From Oscillospiraceae bacterium (lineage in GTDB: Bacteria; Bacillota; Clostridia; Oscillospirales; Ruminococcaceae), in the NCBI GenBank assembly GCA_020024285.1, contig JAHHTZ010000004.1, forward strand, positions 124,001 to 188,000: a DNA stretch of 64,000 bases. Direction: 5' to 3'. Below, one piece after another: positions 33,751 to 42,572 of this stretch; position 1 is the first letter of the stretch, and each line of letters begins with the position of its first letter. Position numbers and translations under genes: made by a program. The notes under the pieces were generated by a model that made no database searches, was not told the origin of the DNA, and saw only the letters and a program-made list of their open reading frames with translations.

Positions 33751-35949
33751 TTACTGCGCCGAGAGGCGGTGGACGGAATGCACGCCGCGCAGATTGCTCA
33801 GGCTGTTGATGAGGAAGGTGAGCTGGCTGACGTCGTTGACCTCCACCGTGAGCTGGATGAGCAGACCCTGATGCTCGCTCATTTCCTTGGCGGTGAGTGC
33901 CTGGATCGGGATGTGCATATTGCTCAGGGTGATGCTGACATCGGCAAGGAGGGTGTCGCGGCTGGTGCCGTGGACCTCCACCGTGGATTTGAACTTCTCG
34001 TGGATGCTCTCTGCCCACTCGGCGTGTACCCAGCGGCTGCGGCTTTCGGGGTCGGCGTTGAGGACGTTGACGCAGTCCTTCTTATGGATGGACACGCCGT
34101 ATCCGCGCGTCACAAAGCCCACGATCTCGTCGCCCGGCAGCGGATTGCAGCATTTTGCAAACTTGACAAGGCAGTTTTCCTCGCCCTCGACGATGACGCC
34201 GCTCTTTGGCTTTTTCGACTGCTTGATGGCGTTGGGGGAGGCGGTGGCAACATTGGAAGAATCCTTCTTTTCCTTCTCCTCGTCGCGGTATTTTTTGAGG
34301 TAATCGTCGCGGATGCGCGGCATCAGACGGGAAATCTGCAAGCCGCCGTATCCGATGGCAGCATAGAATTCGTCCGTGCTGTTCATGCGCTGGCGCTTTG
34401 CCTGCCCTAAGATAAATTCCTCCATATCGCTGTCGGGGATGTAGATGAGGTTGCGCTTAAATTCGCGCTCCAGCTCCATCTTTCCCTGCTCGATGTTTTC
34501 CTCGCGGCGCTCGCGCTTGAACCAGCTGCGGATCTTGGTGCGCGCTTCGCTTGTGCGCACGATGTTCAGCCAGTCGCGGCTTGGACCCTTGCCCTGTGCG
34601 TTGCTTGTGATGATCTCGCAGATCATGCCTGTTTCGAGCTTATAGTCGAGCGAAACCATGCGCCCGTTGACCTTCGCGCCCACCATGCGGTTGCCGACTG
34701 CGGAGTGGATGGCGTAGGCAAAGTCGATGGGCGTGGAGCCGATGGGCAGGTTCATCACGTCGCCCTTCGGCGTAAAGACGAAGATTTCGTCCGGTGCGAT
34801 GTCGGACTTGATGCCCTGAAGGATATCCTGTGCATCGCCGGTGGTCTGCTGCGCCTCCAAGAGCTGGCGCACCCAGGCAAGGCGCTCCTCCATGTTGTCC
34901 CTGCCGGAAATGCCCGATTTATACTTCCAGTGCGCGGCGATGCCGTATTCGGCGGTGTAGTGCATCTCCCAGGTGCGGATCTGGATCTCGAAGGGGATGC
35001 CCGCCTTGTCGAGCACGGTGGTGTGAAGCGACTGGTACATGTTCGCCTTCGGGGTGGAGATATAGTCCTTGAAGCGTTTGGGGATCGGGGTGAACATATC
35101 GTGCACGATGCCCAGCACGCTGTAGCACTCAAAGACGGAGTCCACGATGACGCGCACGGCGTAGACGTCGTAGATTTCGTCAAAGCTGCGCCCCTGAATA
35201 TACATCTTGCGGTAGATGCCGTAGATGCTCTTGACGCGCCCCGAGAGGGAAATCTTCATCGTTTCATGCTCGAAGCGCTTTTCGATTTTCTGTTTGATTT
35301 GGTTGAGAAAGTCCTGCCGCTCCTCCTGCTTGAGCTCCAAAAGGCGCTCGATCTCGTGGTAGCCCACGGGGTCGAGGGCGCGCAGGGAGAGGTCCTCCAG
35401 CTCCTCCTTGATGGCACGGATGCCCAGACGGTGTGCCAGCGGCGCATAGACCTCCATCGTTTCCAGCGATTTATCGCGCTGCTTTTGCTCGCTCCAATAC
35501 TGGCTCGTGCGCATATTGTGCAGACGGTCCGCGAGCTTGATGATGATGACGCGCACATCCTTTGCCACTGCAAGCAGCATCTTGCGGACATTTTCCGCCT
35601 GACGCTCCTCGCGCGTGGAATAATTGAGCTGGGTGAGCTTTGTCACGCCGTCCACCATCAGCGCCACATCGGGACCGAATTCTTTTTTGAGCATATCGAG
35701 GGTGGTTTCGGTGTCCTCCACCACGTCGTGCAGAAGACCGGCACAGACCGTTTCGGTATCCATTCCGAGATCCACCAGGATCTTTGCCACAGCAATCGGA
35801 TGGATGATATACGGGTCGCCGGATTTTCGCATCTGACCCTTGTGGGATTCATCTGCCCAGCAAAATGCCTTCGCGATTTTTTCTATATCATAGGGACGGT
35901 TGCTCTCTTTGATCACTTGCTCCAATTCATCGAATGTATGCACAAACAT
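33751..35949 (-). CDS. rel: Bifunctional (p)ppGpp synthetase/hydrolase Rel
   Basis: A 732-residue RelA/SpoT homologue that makes and degrades the stringent-response alarmone. The hydrolase HD domain is intact (HPIAVAKIL, LLHDVVEDT near 75-83, LADRLHNMRT near 140), so it should hydrolyse as well as synthesise. The synthetase domain has GRVKSIYGIYRKM, YDVYAVRVIV and TPKANMYQSLHTTV. TGS (about 387-447), the helical and zinc-finger-like region (KFAKCCNPLPGDEIVGF) and the ACT domain (EVHGTSRDTLLADVS) follow. ATG 35949 follows AAGGTGG and lies inside the end of recJ by 23 bp, giving coupling to recJ. Confidence 0.96.
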   Translation of the reverse strand: MFVHTFDELEQVIKESNRPYDIEKIAKAFCWADESHKGQMRKSGDPYIIHPIAVAKILVDLGMDTETVCAGLLHDVVEDTETTLDMLKKEFGPDVALMVDGVTKLTQLNYSTREERQAENVRKMLLAVAKDVRVIIIKLADRLHNMRTSQYWSEQKQRDKSLETMEVYAPLAHRLGIRAIKEELEDLSLRALDPVGYHEIERLLELKQEERQDFLNQIKQKIEKRFEHETMKISLSGRVKSIYGIYRKMYIQGRSFDEIYDVYAVRVIVDSVFECYSVLGIVHDMFTPIPKRFKDYISTPKANMYQSLHTTVLDKAGIPFEIQIRTWEMHYTAEYGIAAHWKYKSGISGRDNMEERLAWVRQLLEAQQTTGDAQDILQGIKSDIAPDEIFVFTPKGDVMNLPIGSTPIDFAYAIHSAVGNRMVGAKVNGRMVSLDYKLETGMICEIITSNAQGKGPSRDWLNIVRTSEARTKIRSWFKRERREENIEQGKMELEREFKRNLIYIPDSDMEEFILGQAKRQRMNSTDEFYAAIGYGGLQISRLMPRIRDDYLKKYRDEEKEKKDSSNVATASPNAIKQSKKPKSGVIVEGEENCLVKFAKCCNPLPGDEIVGFVTRGYGVSIHKKDCVNVLNADPESRSRWVHAEWAESIHEKFKSTVEVHGTSRDTLLADVSITLSNMHIPIQALTAKEMSEHQGLLIQLTVEVNDVSQLTFLINSLSNLRGVHSVHRLSAQ

Positions 35950-37990
35950 CACCACCTTTTAGATTTTTGAGGATCTCGGAGCGTTCGAGATCGGTTTTGC
36001 CTGCGCCGCTTTTGAGGGTGAGCACGGGCGCAAAGCGATTTTGCCTCTCCAGCAGGGAAAGCTCCTCCATCACGTCAAGGCAGACGCGCATTTTGCAGTA
36101 GTTGAGCTTGCCGCCGATGCGGCACCAGAGCTGGTCGTAGCCAAACGGATACGACCCCACCTGCTTGAGATAGCGGTACAATACGGCAACATCCTCCCGA
36201 CTCGGAGTGATGTAGTCGCGGATCTTCTGAGAAAGCGGCTCGTGCCGGCAGAGCTTTTCGTAATACTGCTGCCCCACCGTCAGCTTCTCCTGCTTGAGGT
36301 TGCACGGATGCACGCTTTTTATTTTAACGGAAACCGAGGTTTCCCCGTTGTAGCAGTTTACCCCCAGCGACGCCGCCAGATCGAGGCGGTCGCCCGGAAA
36401 ATGCGGGAACTCCCTGCTCGATACCCCAAAGTACACCGCCGTGAACGGGGTATCCCCGCTTCTCAGGCGAAGCTGGATGTGCTTGTCGCCGCTCAGAGGG
36501 TGGATTCCCTCAAGGGTGCAGTTCGGGATGAGGACGACGGGCGCTTCGTTGGCGCAGCCAAACGGCTCAAGCGCCGAAAGCGCCTCCACGGTCGGGAGCG
36601 TCAGCTCCTCAACGGATGCTATTGCATCGACGGGCAGCTCGTCCACGGGCATGATGTCGCAGTGCTCTGCGGCATCGTCAAGGATTTTTCGGGCAAACGG
36701 CTCGATCTGTGCGCGCAGCAGGGAAAATCCGGCTGCCTGCTCGTGTCCGCCGTAGCGCGTGAGGTGCTCATGGCAGCGCGAGATCGCCCCGATGATCGAA
36801 TAGCCCTGTACGCTGCGCGCCGAGCCGCGGCACTCGTCCCCCTCGATGCTGATGAGCAGGCAGGGCTTGGAGTAGCGCTCCACCATCTTGGCGGCGGCAA
36901 TGCCGATGACGCCGTGGTGCCAGTTTTCGCCCCAGAGGATGAGCAGGCGCTCCTCAAGGAGCGTCGGGTCCTTCTGCAGGCGGCAGTCGATGTCCGCAAG
37001 GATGGTGTTCACCATGTCCTTGCGCCGGTCGTTGTACTCGTTGATCTGCTGGGCAAGCTCTGCGCCCTGCTGCGGATCGTCACAGAGCAAAAGCTCCACC
37101 GCAAGCTCCGCCTTCCCGATGCGTCCGGAGGCGTTGAGCCGCGGCACGATGCCAAAGGCAAGGCTCCCCGAATCGAGCCTTTTGCCCGACAGTCCCGCAC
37201 ACTCCATCAGCGCCTGCATCCCGCACGAGGCGCATTCCTCAAAGCTCTGAAGCCCTGTTTTGACGATGGTGCGGTTTTCGCCCACAAGCTCCACCACGTC
37301 CGCGACGGTGCCGAGCGTCACGAGGGAAGAAAAATGGTCGAGCATCTCCATCCCCTGTGTGTCGCCCTCCATCGCGCAGACGAGCTTGAAGGCAACGCCC
37401 ACGCCGCACAGGTGCTTGAAGGGATAGGGGCAGTCTGCGCGGTGCGGATCGACAACTGCCGCCGCATTGGGGAGGATCTCCCGCGGTTGGTGGTGGTCGG
37501 TGATGACCACGTCGATCCCGAGCGTGCGCGCATATTCCACCTCGTCGATGGCGGAGATGCCGTTGTCCACGGTGACGATCAGCTCGACGCCGATCCTTTT
37601 GAGCGCATCGAGCGCCTCGACGTTGAGTCCGTAGCCCTCGCTGTCGCGGTCCGGGATATAGTAGAGGACGCGCGCGCCGATGTCCTGAAAATAGGTGTAA
37701 AGCAGAGCCGTTGACGTGATGCCGTCGCAGTCGTAGTCGCCGTAGACGGCGATGTATTCGCCGTTTTCCACCGCCTGCGAGATGCGCTCCACCGCTTTGT
37801 CCATATCCTTGAGCAGATAGGCGTCGTGCAGCTCATCCTGCCCGCGCAGGAACCGCTCGACCTCCTGCGGGTCGCGGTGTCCGCGTGAGCTGAGGATCTC
37901 GCCCATCACACGGGGGATTTGCAGCGCCTGCGAAAGCTGTGCTGTTTGGTTTTCTTCTGTCTGCGGCAGCCGCCATTTTTTAATTCTCAT
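35927..37990 (-). CDS. recJ: Single-stranded-DNA exonuclease RecJ
   Basis: A 687-residue 5'-3' exonuclease of the DHH family used in mismatch and recombination repair. DHH motifs are visible: VYGDYDCDGITSTALL (about 82-97), VTVDNG (about 137), ITDHHQPREILPNA (about 163) and the DHHA1 part with WHHGVIGIAAAK and RYGGHEQAAGFSL. An OB-fold region follows, plus a C-terminal extension of about 120 residues typical of clostridial RecJ. It is the first gene of a leftward cluster (recJ-rel-dtd-MBL-hemZ-kinase-zinc ribbon) and shares 23 bp with rel. Confidence 0.95.
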   Translation of the reverse strand: MRIKKWRLPQTEENQTAQLSQALQIPRVMGEILSSRGHRDPQEVERFLRGQDELHDAYLLKDMDKAVERISQAVENGEYIAVYGDYDCDGITSTALLYTYFQDIGARVLYYIPDRDSEGYGLNVEALDALKRIGVELIVTVDNGISAIDEVEYARTLGIDVVITDHHQPREILPNAAAVVDPHRADCPYPFKHLCGVGVAFKLVCAMEGDTQGMEMLDHFSSLVTLGTVADVVELVGENRTIVKTGLQSFEECASCGMQALMECAGLSGKRLDSGSLAFGIVPRLNASGRIGKAELAVELLLCDDPQQGAELAQQINEYNDRRKDMVNTILADIDCRLQKDPTLLEERLLILWGENWHHGVIGIAAAKMVERYSKPCLLISIEGDECRGSARSVQGYSIIGAISRCHEHLTRYGGHEQAAGFSLLRAQIEPFARKILDDAAEHCDIMPVDELPVDAIASVEELTLPTVEALSALEPFGCANEAPVVLIPNCTLEGIHPLSGDKHIQLRLRSGDTPFTAVYFGVSSREFPHFPGDRLDLAASLGVNCYNGETSVSVKIKSVHPCNLKQEKLTVGQQYYEKLCRHEPLSQKIRDYITPSREDVAVLYRYLKQVGSYPFGYDQLWCRIGGKLNYCKMRVCLDVMEELSLLERQNRFAPVLTLKSGAGKTDLERSEILKNLKGGDVCAYIR

Positions 37991-38072
37991 CTGTCATCCC
38001 CCCATGTCCGCCCGATGTACAGGCGGTACTGCCTGCCATCGGGATCGCGATAAATTGCATTTTAATTTTATA

Positions 38073-38101
38073 ATTTTATCATTTATGGGGGAAAAATTCA
38101 A
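38073..38101 (-). promoter_or_regulatory. Promoter of the recJ-rel cluster
   Basis: On the minus strand TTGAAT (38101-38096), 17 bp, TAAAAT (38078-38073). It lies about 80 bp before recJ in an AT-rich stretch. Confidence 0.7.
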
Positions 38102-38343
38102 GGATTTTGACTAAAACGCTTTGCGGCTGTGGCTTTTTTCTTGCGAAAAACACGATATTTTCTGCAATTTCGGTGAGATTCAAAGCTTCTTCTCCCCCTT
38201 CCGGCAGGACTGCGCCTGCCGGAGTGGGCGCAAACAGCCTTGCCGGCTGCTTTGGAAAAGTTTACGATCACACCGGAACACCCCATGCTCTGGTGCTGTC
38301 CTCTCTTGCAGCAAGACCCCGCGCATTCCCTTCTTTTAGACAG
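38102..38343. other. Intergenic region between recJ cluster and groEL
   Basis: About 240 bp without a supported gene. It contains a GC-rich hairpin with arms CCGGCAGG/CCTGCCGG (38201-38222) and a second CCGGC-rich stretch near 38248. A minus-strand frame of 85 codons spans it but has no ribosome binding site. I see no conserved RNA fold. Confidence 0.5.
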
Positions 38344-38380
38344 AAAAAGCGGCATGACCGCACAGGGTCACGCCGCTTTT
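38344..38380 (-). terminator. Terminator of groESL
   Basis: Stem AAAAGCGGC/GCCGCTTTT extended inside by TGACC/GGTCA, with a T run on the minus strand. Confidence 0.85.
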
Positions 38381-38415
38381 GACAGCTTTGCTGTTGATTT
38401 GTTGGGATTTTGGGA

Positions 38416-40044
38416 CTACATCATGCCCATGCCGCCCTGTCCGCCCATTGGAACAGGTGGTTCGTCCTCCTTGTTGTCGGTAACAAGGGACTCGGTGGTG
38501 AGGACCATCGCAGCAACGGAAGCTGCATTCTGAAGGGCAGAACGTGTTACCTTGGTTGGGTCCACGATGCCTGCTTCGATCATGTCCTTGTATTCTTCTT
38601 TGGCAGCGTCGAAGCCGTAGCCCACTTTGTCTGCGGTGAGCAGGGTGTTCACGATTACAGAGCCGTCGATGCCTGCATTGGAAGCGATCTGGCGAACCGG
38701 TTCTTCCAGTGCTTTGAGCACGATCTTCACGCCGGTGCGCTCGTCGCCTTCGCAGGTTTCAACAAGAGCTTTTACCGCAGGGATCGCATTGATGAGTGCA
38801 GTACCGCCGCCTGCTACGATGCCTTCTTCCACAGCGGCTTTGGTTGCGGAGAGAGCATCCTCGATGCGCAGTTTCTTTTCTTTCATTTCGATCTCGGTTG
38901 CAGCGCCGACTTTGATGACTGCTACGCCGCCTGCAAGTTTTGCAAGGCGTTCCTGCAATTTTTCTTTGTCAAATTCGGAGGTGGATTCTTCGATCTGGCT
39001 GCGGATCTGTGCAACACGCTCTTTGATTGCTTCGGATGCGCCTGCACCGTCCACGATGATGGTGTTCTCTTTGGAGATTTTCACCTGTTTTGCATGACCG
39101 AGCTGTTCCACGGTGGTGTCTTTGAGCTCCAGACCGAGGTCGCTTGTGATCACTTCGCCGCCGGTGAGGATGGCGATATCACGCAGCATCTCCTTGCGGC
39201 GGTCGCCGAAGCCAGGAGCTTTTACTGCAACGCAGGTGAAGGTGCCGCGCAGCTTGTTGAGCAGCAGGGTGGACAGTGCCTCGCCCTCTACATCCTCTGC
39301 GATGATGACGAGCTTCTGACCGGACTGTACGATCTGCTCGAGCAGCGGGAGGATCTCCTGAATGCTGGAGATTTTCTTATCGGTGATGAGCAGGAGCGCA
39401 TCGTCGATGACAGCTTCCATTTTATCGGTATCGGTTACCATGTATGGGGAGAGGTAGCCGCGGTCGAACTGCATCCCTTCTACCACTTCGCTGTAGGTTT
39501 CGGCGGTTTTGGATTCCTCGATGGTGATAACGCCGTCGCGGGATACTTTTTCCATTGCCTCTGCGATCAATTTTCCGACAAATTCGTCGTCAGCGGAAAC
39601 GGTTGCAACGCGGGCAATGTCGTCGGAGCCGGTCACTTTTTTGGAGTGGGACACAACGGCTGCAACCGCAGCGTCAACGGCACGGCTGATGCCGCGTTTG
39701 AGGATCATCGGGTTTGCGCCGGCTGTTACGTTCTTCATTCCCTCGCGAACAAGAGCCTGAGCCAGCAAAGTTGCGGTGGTGGTGCCGTCGCCGGCAGCAT
39801 CGTTTGTTTTTACTGCAACTTCTTTTACCATCTGAGCGCCCATGTTTTCAAATGCATCGGGCAGCTCGATTTCTTTTGCGATGGTCACGCCGTCATTTGT
39901 GATGAGCGGTGCGCCGAATTTTTTATCAAGAACCACGTTGCGTCCTTTTGGACCGAGGGTGATTTTCACAGTGTTAGCCAGTTTATCGATACCGGCCTGA
40001 AGGGATTTACGAGCGTCCTCGCCGTAAGAAATGACTTTAGACAT
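38416..40044 (-). CDS. groL: Chaperonin GroEL
   Basis: The 60-kDa chaperonin subunit, 542 residues, forming double heptameric rings that fold proteins in the cytoplasm. Nucleotide-binding motifs TLGPKGRNVVLDK (about 30-42) and NDAAGDGTTTATLLAQAL (about 80-97) and the signature AATEIEMKEKKLRIEDALSATKAAVEEG are present. It ends with the typical GGMGMM tail. It is the second gene of the groES-groEL operon, 26 bp after groS, under CIRCE control. Confidence 0.98.
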   Translation of the reverse strand: MSKVISYGEDARKSLQAGIDKLANTVKITLGPKGRNVVLDKKFGAPLITNDGVTIAKEIELPDAFENMGAQMVKEVAVKTNDAAGDGTTTATLLAQALVREGMKNVTAGANPMILKRGISRAVDAAVAAVVSHSKKVTGSDDIARVATVSADDEFVGKLIAEAMEKVSRDGVITIEESKTAETYSEVVEGMQFDRGYLSPYMVTDTDKMEAVIDDALLLITDKKISSIQEILPLLEQIVQSGQKLVIIAEDVEGEALSTLLLNKLRGTFTCVAVKAPGFGDRRKEMLRDIAILTGGEVITSDLGLELKDTTVEQLGHAKQVKISKENTIIVDGAGASEAIKERVAQIRSQIEESTSEFDKEKLQERLAKLAGGVAVIKVGAATEIEMKEKKLRIEDALSATKAAVEEGIVAGGGTALINAIPAVKALVETCEGDERTGVKIVLKALEEPVRQIASNAGIDGSVIVNTLLTADKVGYGFDAAKEEYKDMIEAGIVDPTKVTRSALQNAASVAAMVLTTESLVTDNKEDEPPVPMGGQGGMGMM

Positions 40045-40070
40045 GATACATAACCTCCTGCAAGATGAAC

Positions 40071-40355
40071 TTATTCAACGATTGCCAAAATATCGGACTG
40101 ATGAACGATGGTGTATTCTTCGCCATCGAGCTTTACTTCGTTTCCGGCATATTTGCTGGTGAGGACACGGTCGCCCTCTTTGAGGTACATCGTTACCTCA
40201 TGACCATCCACAAATCCGCCGGGGCCAACAGCTACAACCTGTGCAACCTGTGGTTTTTCCTTTACGGAGCCTGCAAGGATGATCCCGCTTTTTGTGGTTT
40301 CTTCTGCTTCTACCATTTTGATGACAACGCGGTCAGCGAGTGGTTTGATCGTCAT
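40071..40355 (-). CDS. groS: Co-chaperonin GroES
   Basis: A 94-residue lid protein for GroEL, MTIKPLADRVVIKMVEAEETTKSGIIL at the start, including the mobile loop (about 16-32) and GDRVLTSKYAGNEVKLDGEEY. The ATG at 40355 has GGAGG eight bases upstream; a longer frame to 40370 adds residues not found in the family. It is the first gene of the operon. Confidence 0.97.
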   Translation of the reverse strand: MTIKPLADRVVIKMVEAEETTKSGIILAGSVKEKPQVAQVVAVGPGGFVDGHEVTMYLKEGDRVLTSKYAGNEVKLDGEEYTIVHQSDILAIVE

Positions 40356-40406
40356 GATAAATTCCTCCAAACGATAAGATATAAAAAGTTAGATGGAACA
40401 TTTTTA

Positions 40407-40433
40407 TTAGCACTCTATTATCTCAAGTGCTAA
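40407..40433 (-). promoter_or_regulatory. CIRCE operator for HrcA
   Basis: On the minus strand TTAGCACTT, nine bases, GAGTGCTAA, differing from the CIRCE consensus (TTAGCACTC-N9-GAGTGCTAA) at one base. It lies between the promoter and groS, the classical site for heat-shock repression by HrcA. The hrcA gene is not in this window. Confidence 0.95.
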
Positions 40434-40437
40434 CTAT

Positions 40438-40465
40438 ATTTTATCGCACTTCCGAAAAAAATCAA
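40438..40465 (-). promoter_or_regulatory. Promoter of groESL
   Basis: TTGATT (40465-40460), 16 bp, TAAAAT (40443-40438) on the minus strand, directly upstream of the CIRCE element. Confidence 0.75.
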
Positions 40466-40624
40466 GAGGAAATCCTGTAAATTTTTCTCTTCCACGCAAT
40501 TTTAACATTCTGTTAAAAAGTTTTGTGCCGAATCGTGCTGTGAGAAAAAGATTTCGATTTCCTTTTTGTTTTGGGGCGGTGTGTGGTATACTATAAAAAA
40601 ACAGTATTGGAAAGGAGGGGGCGG

Positions 40625-41362
40625 ATGACATCATCCCTGTGGTATCGGCGCATCTTCACGGCGGCAGGCGGGTTTTTGCTGCTGTTTGGGCTGCTCCCCT
40701 TTCAGTGGAACATCGGCGTCCTGCTGATGTGCCTGAGCGGTGTGCTCCTGCTGCTCTATCCGCGATGGAGCAAAAAAATCGGAAGATGGAGGCGTCCTGT
40801 GGAGCTTTTTTTGATCCTATGTGTAATATTTATGGTAGTTTATACTGCAATATGGGGCTATTTTGCCTATTTTCGGCAGCCGCCGCGCGAAACGCCCGAA
40901 GGCTCGACGGTGATCGTGCTGGGCTGCAAGGTCAACGGGGACGAGCCTTCCCTGATGCTGCGCCGCAGGCTCGACACCTGCTGTGAATACCTGAGCCGCC
41001 ACCCCGAAAGCGTCTGCATCGTGTCGGGCGGACAGGGCGACAACGAGGATTTTTCAGAAGCCTTTGTGATGAAGCAGTACCTCATGCGCCGCGGCATCGA
41101 CCCAAAGCGCATCTATGAGGAGGGGCGCTCGCGCAATACGCGCGAAAACCTGCGCTTTTCGCTTGCCATCCAAAGGGAGGAACAACTCCCGCAGACGGTG
41201 GTGCTCTGCTCGGACGGCTTCCACCAGCTGCGCGCGTGGGTCTATGCGCAGAAAAACGGCACGGACAGCCGCGCCATCTCCAGCCGCACCCCCTTCTGGC
41301 TCATCCCCTATTACTCCATTCGGGAGCTGTTCGCCCTCGTTCCTGCATTCCTCTCGGTATAA
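40625..41362 (+). CDS. YdcF/DUF218 family membrane protein
   Basis: A 245-residue protein with three hydrophobic helices in the first 85 residues and a C-terminal DUF218 domain (about 95-240). The domain shows VIVLGCKVNGDEPS, SGGQGDNEDFSEA, EGRSRNTRENLRFS and VLCSDGFHQLRA, the hallmark blocks of the YdcF/SanA/ElyC group. Members bind S-adenosylmethionine in vitro or affect envelope barrier function; the reaction is not known. The start is the ATG at 40625, since AGGAGG lies six bases before it. A promoter with an extended -10 (TATACT at 40587) precedes it; the gene stands alone. Confidence 0.9.
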   Translation: MTSSLWYRRIFTAAGGFLLLFGLLPFQWNIGVLLMCLSGVLLLLYPRWSKKIGRWRRPVELFLILCVIFMVVYTAIWGYFAYFRQPPRETPEGSTVIVLGCKVNGDEPSLMLRRRLDTCCEYLSRHPESVCIVSGGQGDNEDFSEAFVMKQYLMRRGIDPKRIYEEGRSRNTRENLRFSLAIQREEQLPQTVVLCSDGFHQLRAWVYAQKNGTDSRAISSRTPFWLIPYYSIRELFALVPAFLSV

Positions 41363-41378
41363 ATTTCATCGGATACAA

Positions 41379-41417
41379 CAAAACCGGCGTGCATTTTGCA
41401 ATGCACGCCGGTTTTTT
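41379..41417. terminator. Terminator between ydcF-like and DUF3841 genes
   Basis: Perfect stem AACCGGCGTGCAT/ATGCACGCCGGTT with A and T flanks on both sides, serving both convergent genes. Confidence 0.9.
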
Positions 41418-41427
41418 GACGTTGATT

Positions 41428-42009
41428 TTACCGCACCTCGACGATCCATTCCTCCCGAATCTGCCACAGGGCAGCCTGCACGGAGGACACGCCGCGGCGA
41501 TCCCCCGAACAAAGCGCCTCGTGGTGGCGCAGGACGCGGCCCCAGCTTTTGAGGATGCGCCGGCGCAGGTCGGGGTAAAAGCTCGTGTTCATCACGTCCC
41601 ACACGGTGATGCCGCGCCGCGTCAGATCCTGCTCAAAGGCGCGCTCTTCCTCCTCGGTCGCGCCGAGGAAGCGAAACTGTAACACCTTGTTCCAGTCCCG
41701 GACATCGAACAGCAGCGCTTCCCCGCGCGGGACTGCGAGCTTTAAGACCTTGCAATCCGTCGAAACGTACAGGTCACGCGGGTTTTCAAACGCCCAGTAG
41801 GGAAATTCCGCCCCCTGCGGCGGCGGCACTTTTTTGACCGCCTCCTGCACGAACTGACGATAGGCAGTGAGAAAAATCGAGCTCACTTCCTGATACTTCT
41901 GCTCGATGTAGCATGCGCGGTTAAAGCAGGTCTTGTCGCGGGAGATGGCGTCCAGCACAGGCTGAGTCTGGGCGGTGTAGAGGATCAGCGGATGATCCTG
42001 CGAATCCAT
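41428..42009 (-). CDS. DUF3841-like protein, copy A
   Basis: A 193-residue soluble protein that appears related to its upstream neighbour and to the DUF3841 family: an N-terminal YTAQTQPVLDAISRDKTCF segment, then AYRQFVQEAVKK...EFPYWAFENP, a strand-turn region LKLAVPRGEALLFDVRDWNKVLQF, and a C-terminal RRRILKSWGRVL...VQAALWQIREEWIVEV. DUF3841 proteins have no assigned function. The 5' end overlaps copy B by 25 bp, so the two are translated together. The start ATG at 42009 lacks a strong ribosome binding site, consistent with coupling. Confidence 0.75.
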   Translation of the reverse strand: MDSQDHPLILYTAQTQPVLDAISRDKTCFNRACYIEQKYQEVSSIFLTAYRQFVQEAVKKVPPPQGAEFPYWAFENPRDLYVSTDCKVLKLAVPRGEALLFDVRDWNKVLQFRFLGATEEEERAFEQDLTRRGITVWDVMNTSFYPDLRRRILKSWGRVLRHHEALCSGDRRGVSSVQAALWQIREEWIVEVR

Positions 42010-42539
42010 TCGTGCTTCACCTCCCAGATCAAACCGTAGGAATAGGACGACGTCCCCCCAAGCTGGATGCTCTCGTCAAAAAGGCGCATCCAGCTCTCCT
42101 CGATCTCGCGCTTGAGCGCAGGATAAAACTGGCTCATACACGCCTTGGTGTCGCTGACACCGTAGGAGGCAAGCAGCCTGCTGTGCCGGGCGGCGTCCGC
42201 TTCGTCGGCGGGAATGTAAGAAAAATTGTTGATGGTCCCCCACTTTGCCACGTTGATCTTTGTAATCAGCGCATCGTCGACTTCGAGCTCGAGGATGACG
42301 GTGTTCGGGGAAAGGAGCATGGTGTTTTCGGCACACAGGGAGAGCCAGACGGGATAGTCCGCGTCCGGCGGCCGCCCCACCTGCGGCATATGGCGCGCAA
42401 GCCATTCGTAGGTGGTTTGCAGGAGCTTGGAATCCTCGTTTTTGAGGATGGATTCCCTCCTTGCGGTGTAACGCCCTGCCTGCTTTAGCTGGGAAAGGAC
42501 GATTTCATGCTGTTTTGTCCAAACCGATACCGTTCCCAT
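41985..42539 (-). CDS. DUF3841 family protein, copy B
   Basis: A 184-residue protein starting MGTVSVWTKQHEIVLSQLKQ. Family features of DUF3841 are VWTKQ at the start, LLQTTYEWLARHMPQVGRPPDADYPVWLSL (about 40-69), the strand pair ILELEVDDALITKINVAKW and a C-terminal KREIEESWMRLFD...LIWEVKHEWIRRI. The C-terminal W-EVxxEWI motif is shared with copy A, suggesting duplication. The ATG at 42539 follows AAGGGGG eight bases upstream. It lies 33 bp downstream of the acidic-tail membrane protein gene. Confidence 0.8.
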   Translation of the reverse strand: MGTVSVWTKQHEIVLSQLKQAGRYTARRESILKNEDSKLLQTTYEWLARHMPQVGRPPDADYPVWLSLCAENTMLLSPNTVILELEVDDALITKINVAKWGTINNFSYIPADEADAARHSRLLASYGVSDTKACMSQFYPALKREIEESWMRLFDESIQLGGTSSYSYGLIWEVKHEWIRRIIR

Positions 42540-42572
42540 CGGGTCATCCCCCTTCCTTACACTCAAAAAAGG

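Noticed and set aside
38098..38355. 85-codon minus-strand frame between recJ and groEL
   Set aside because: It lacks a ribosome binding site, overlaps the groESL terminator and recJ promoter, and resembles no protein family.
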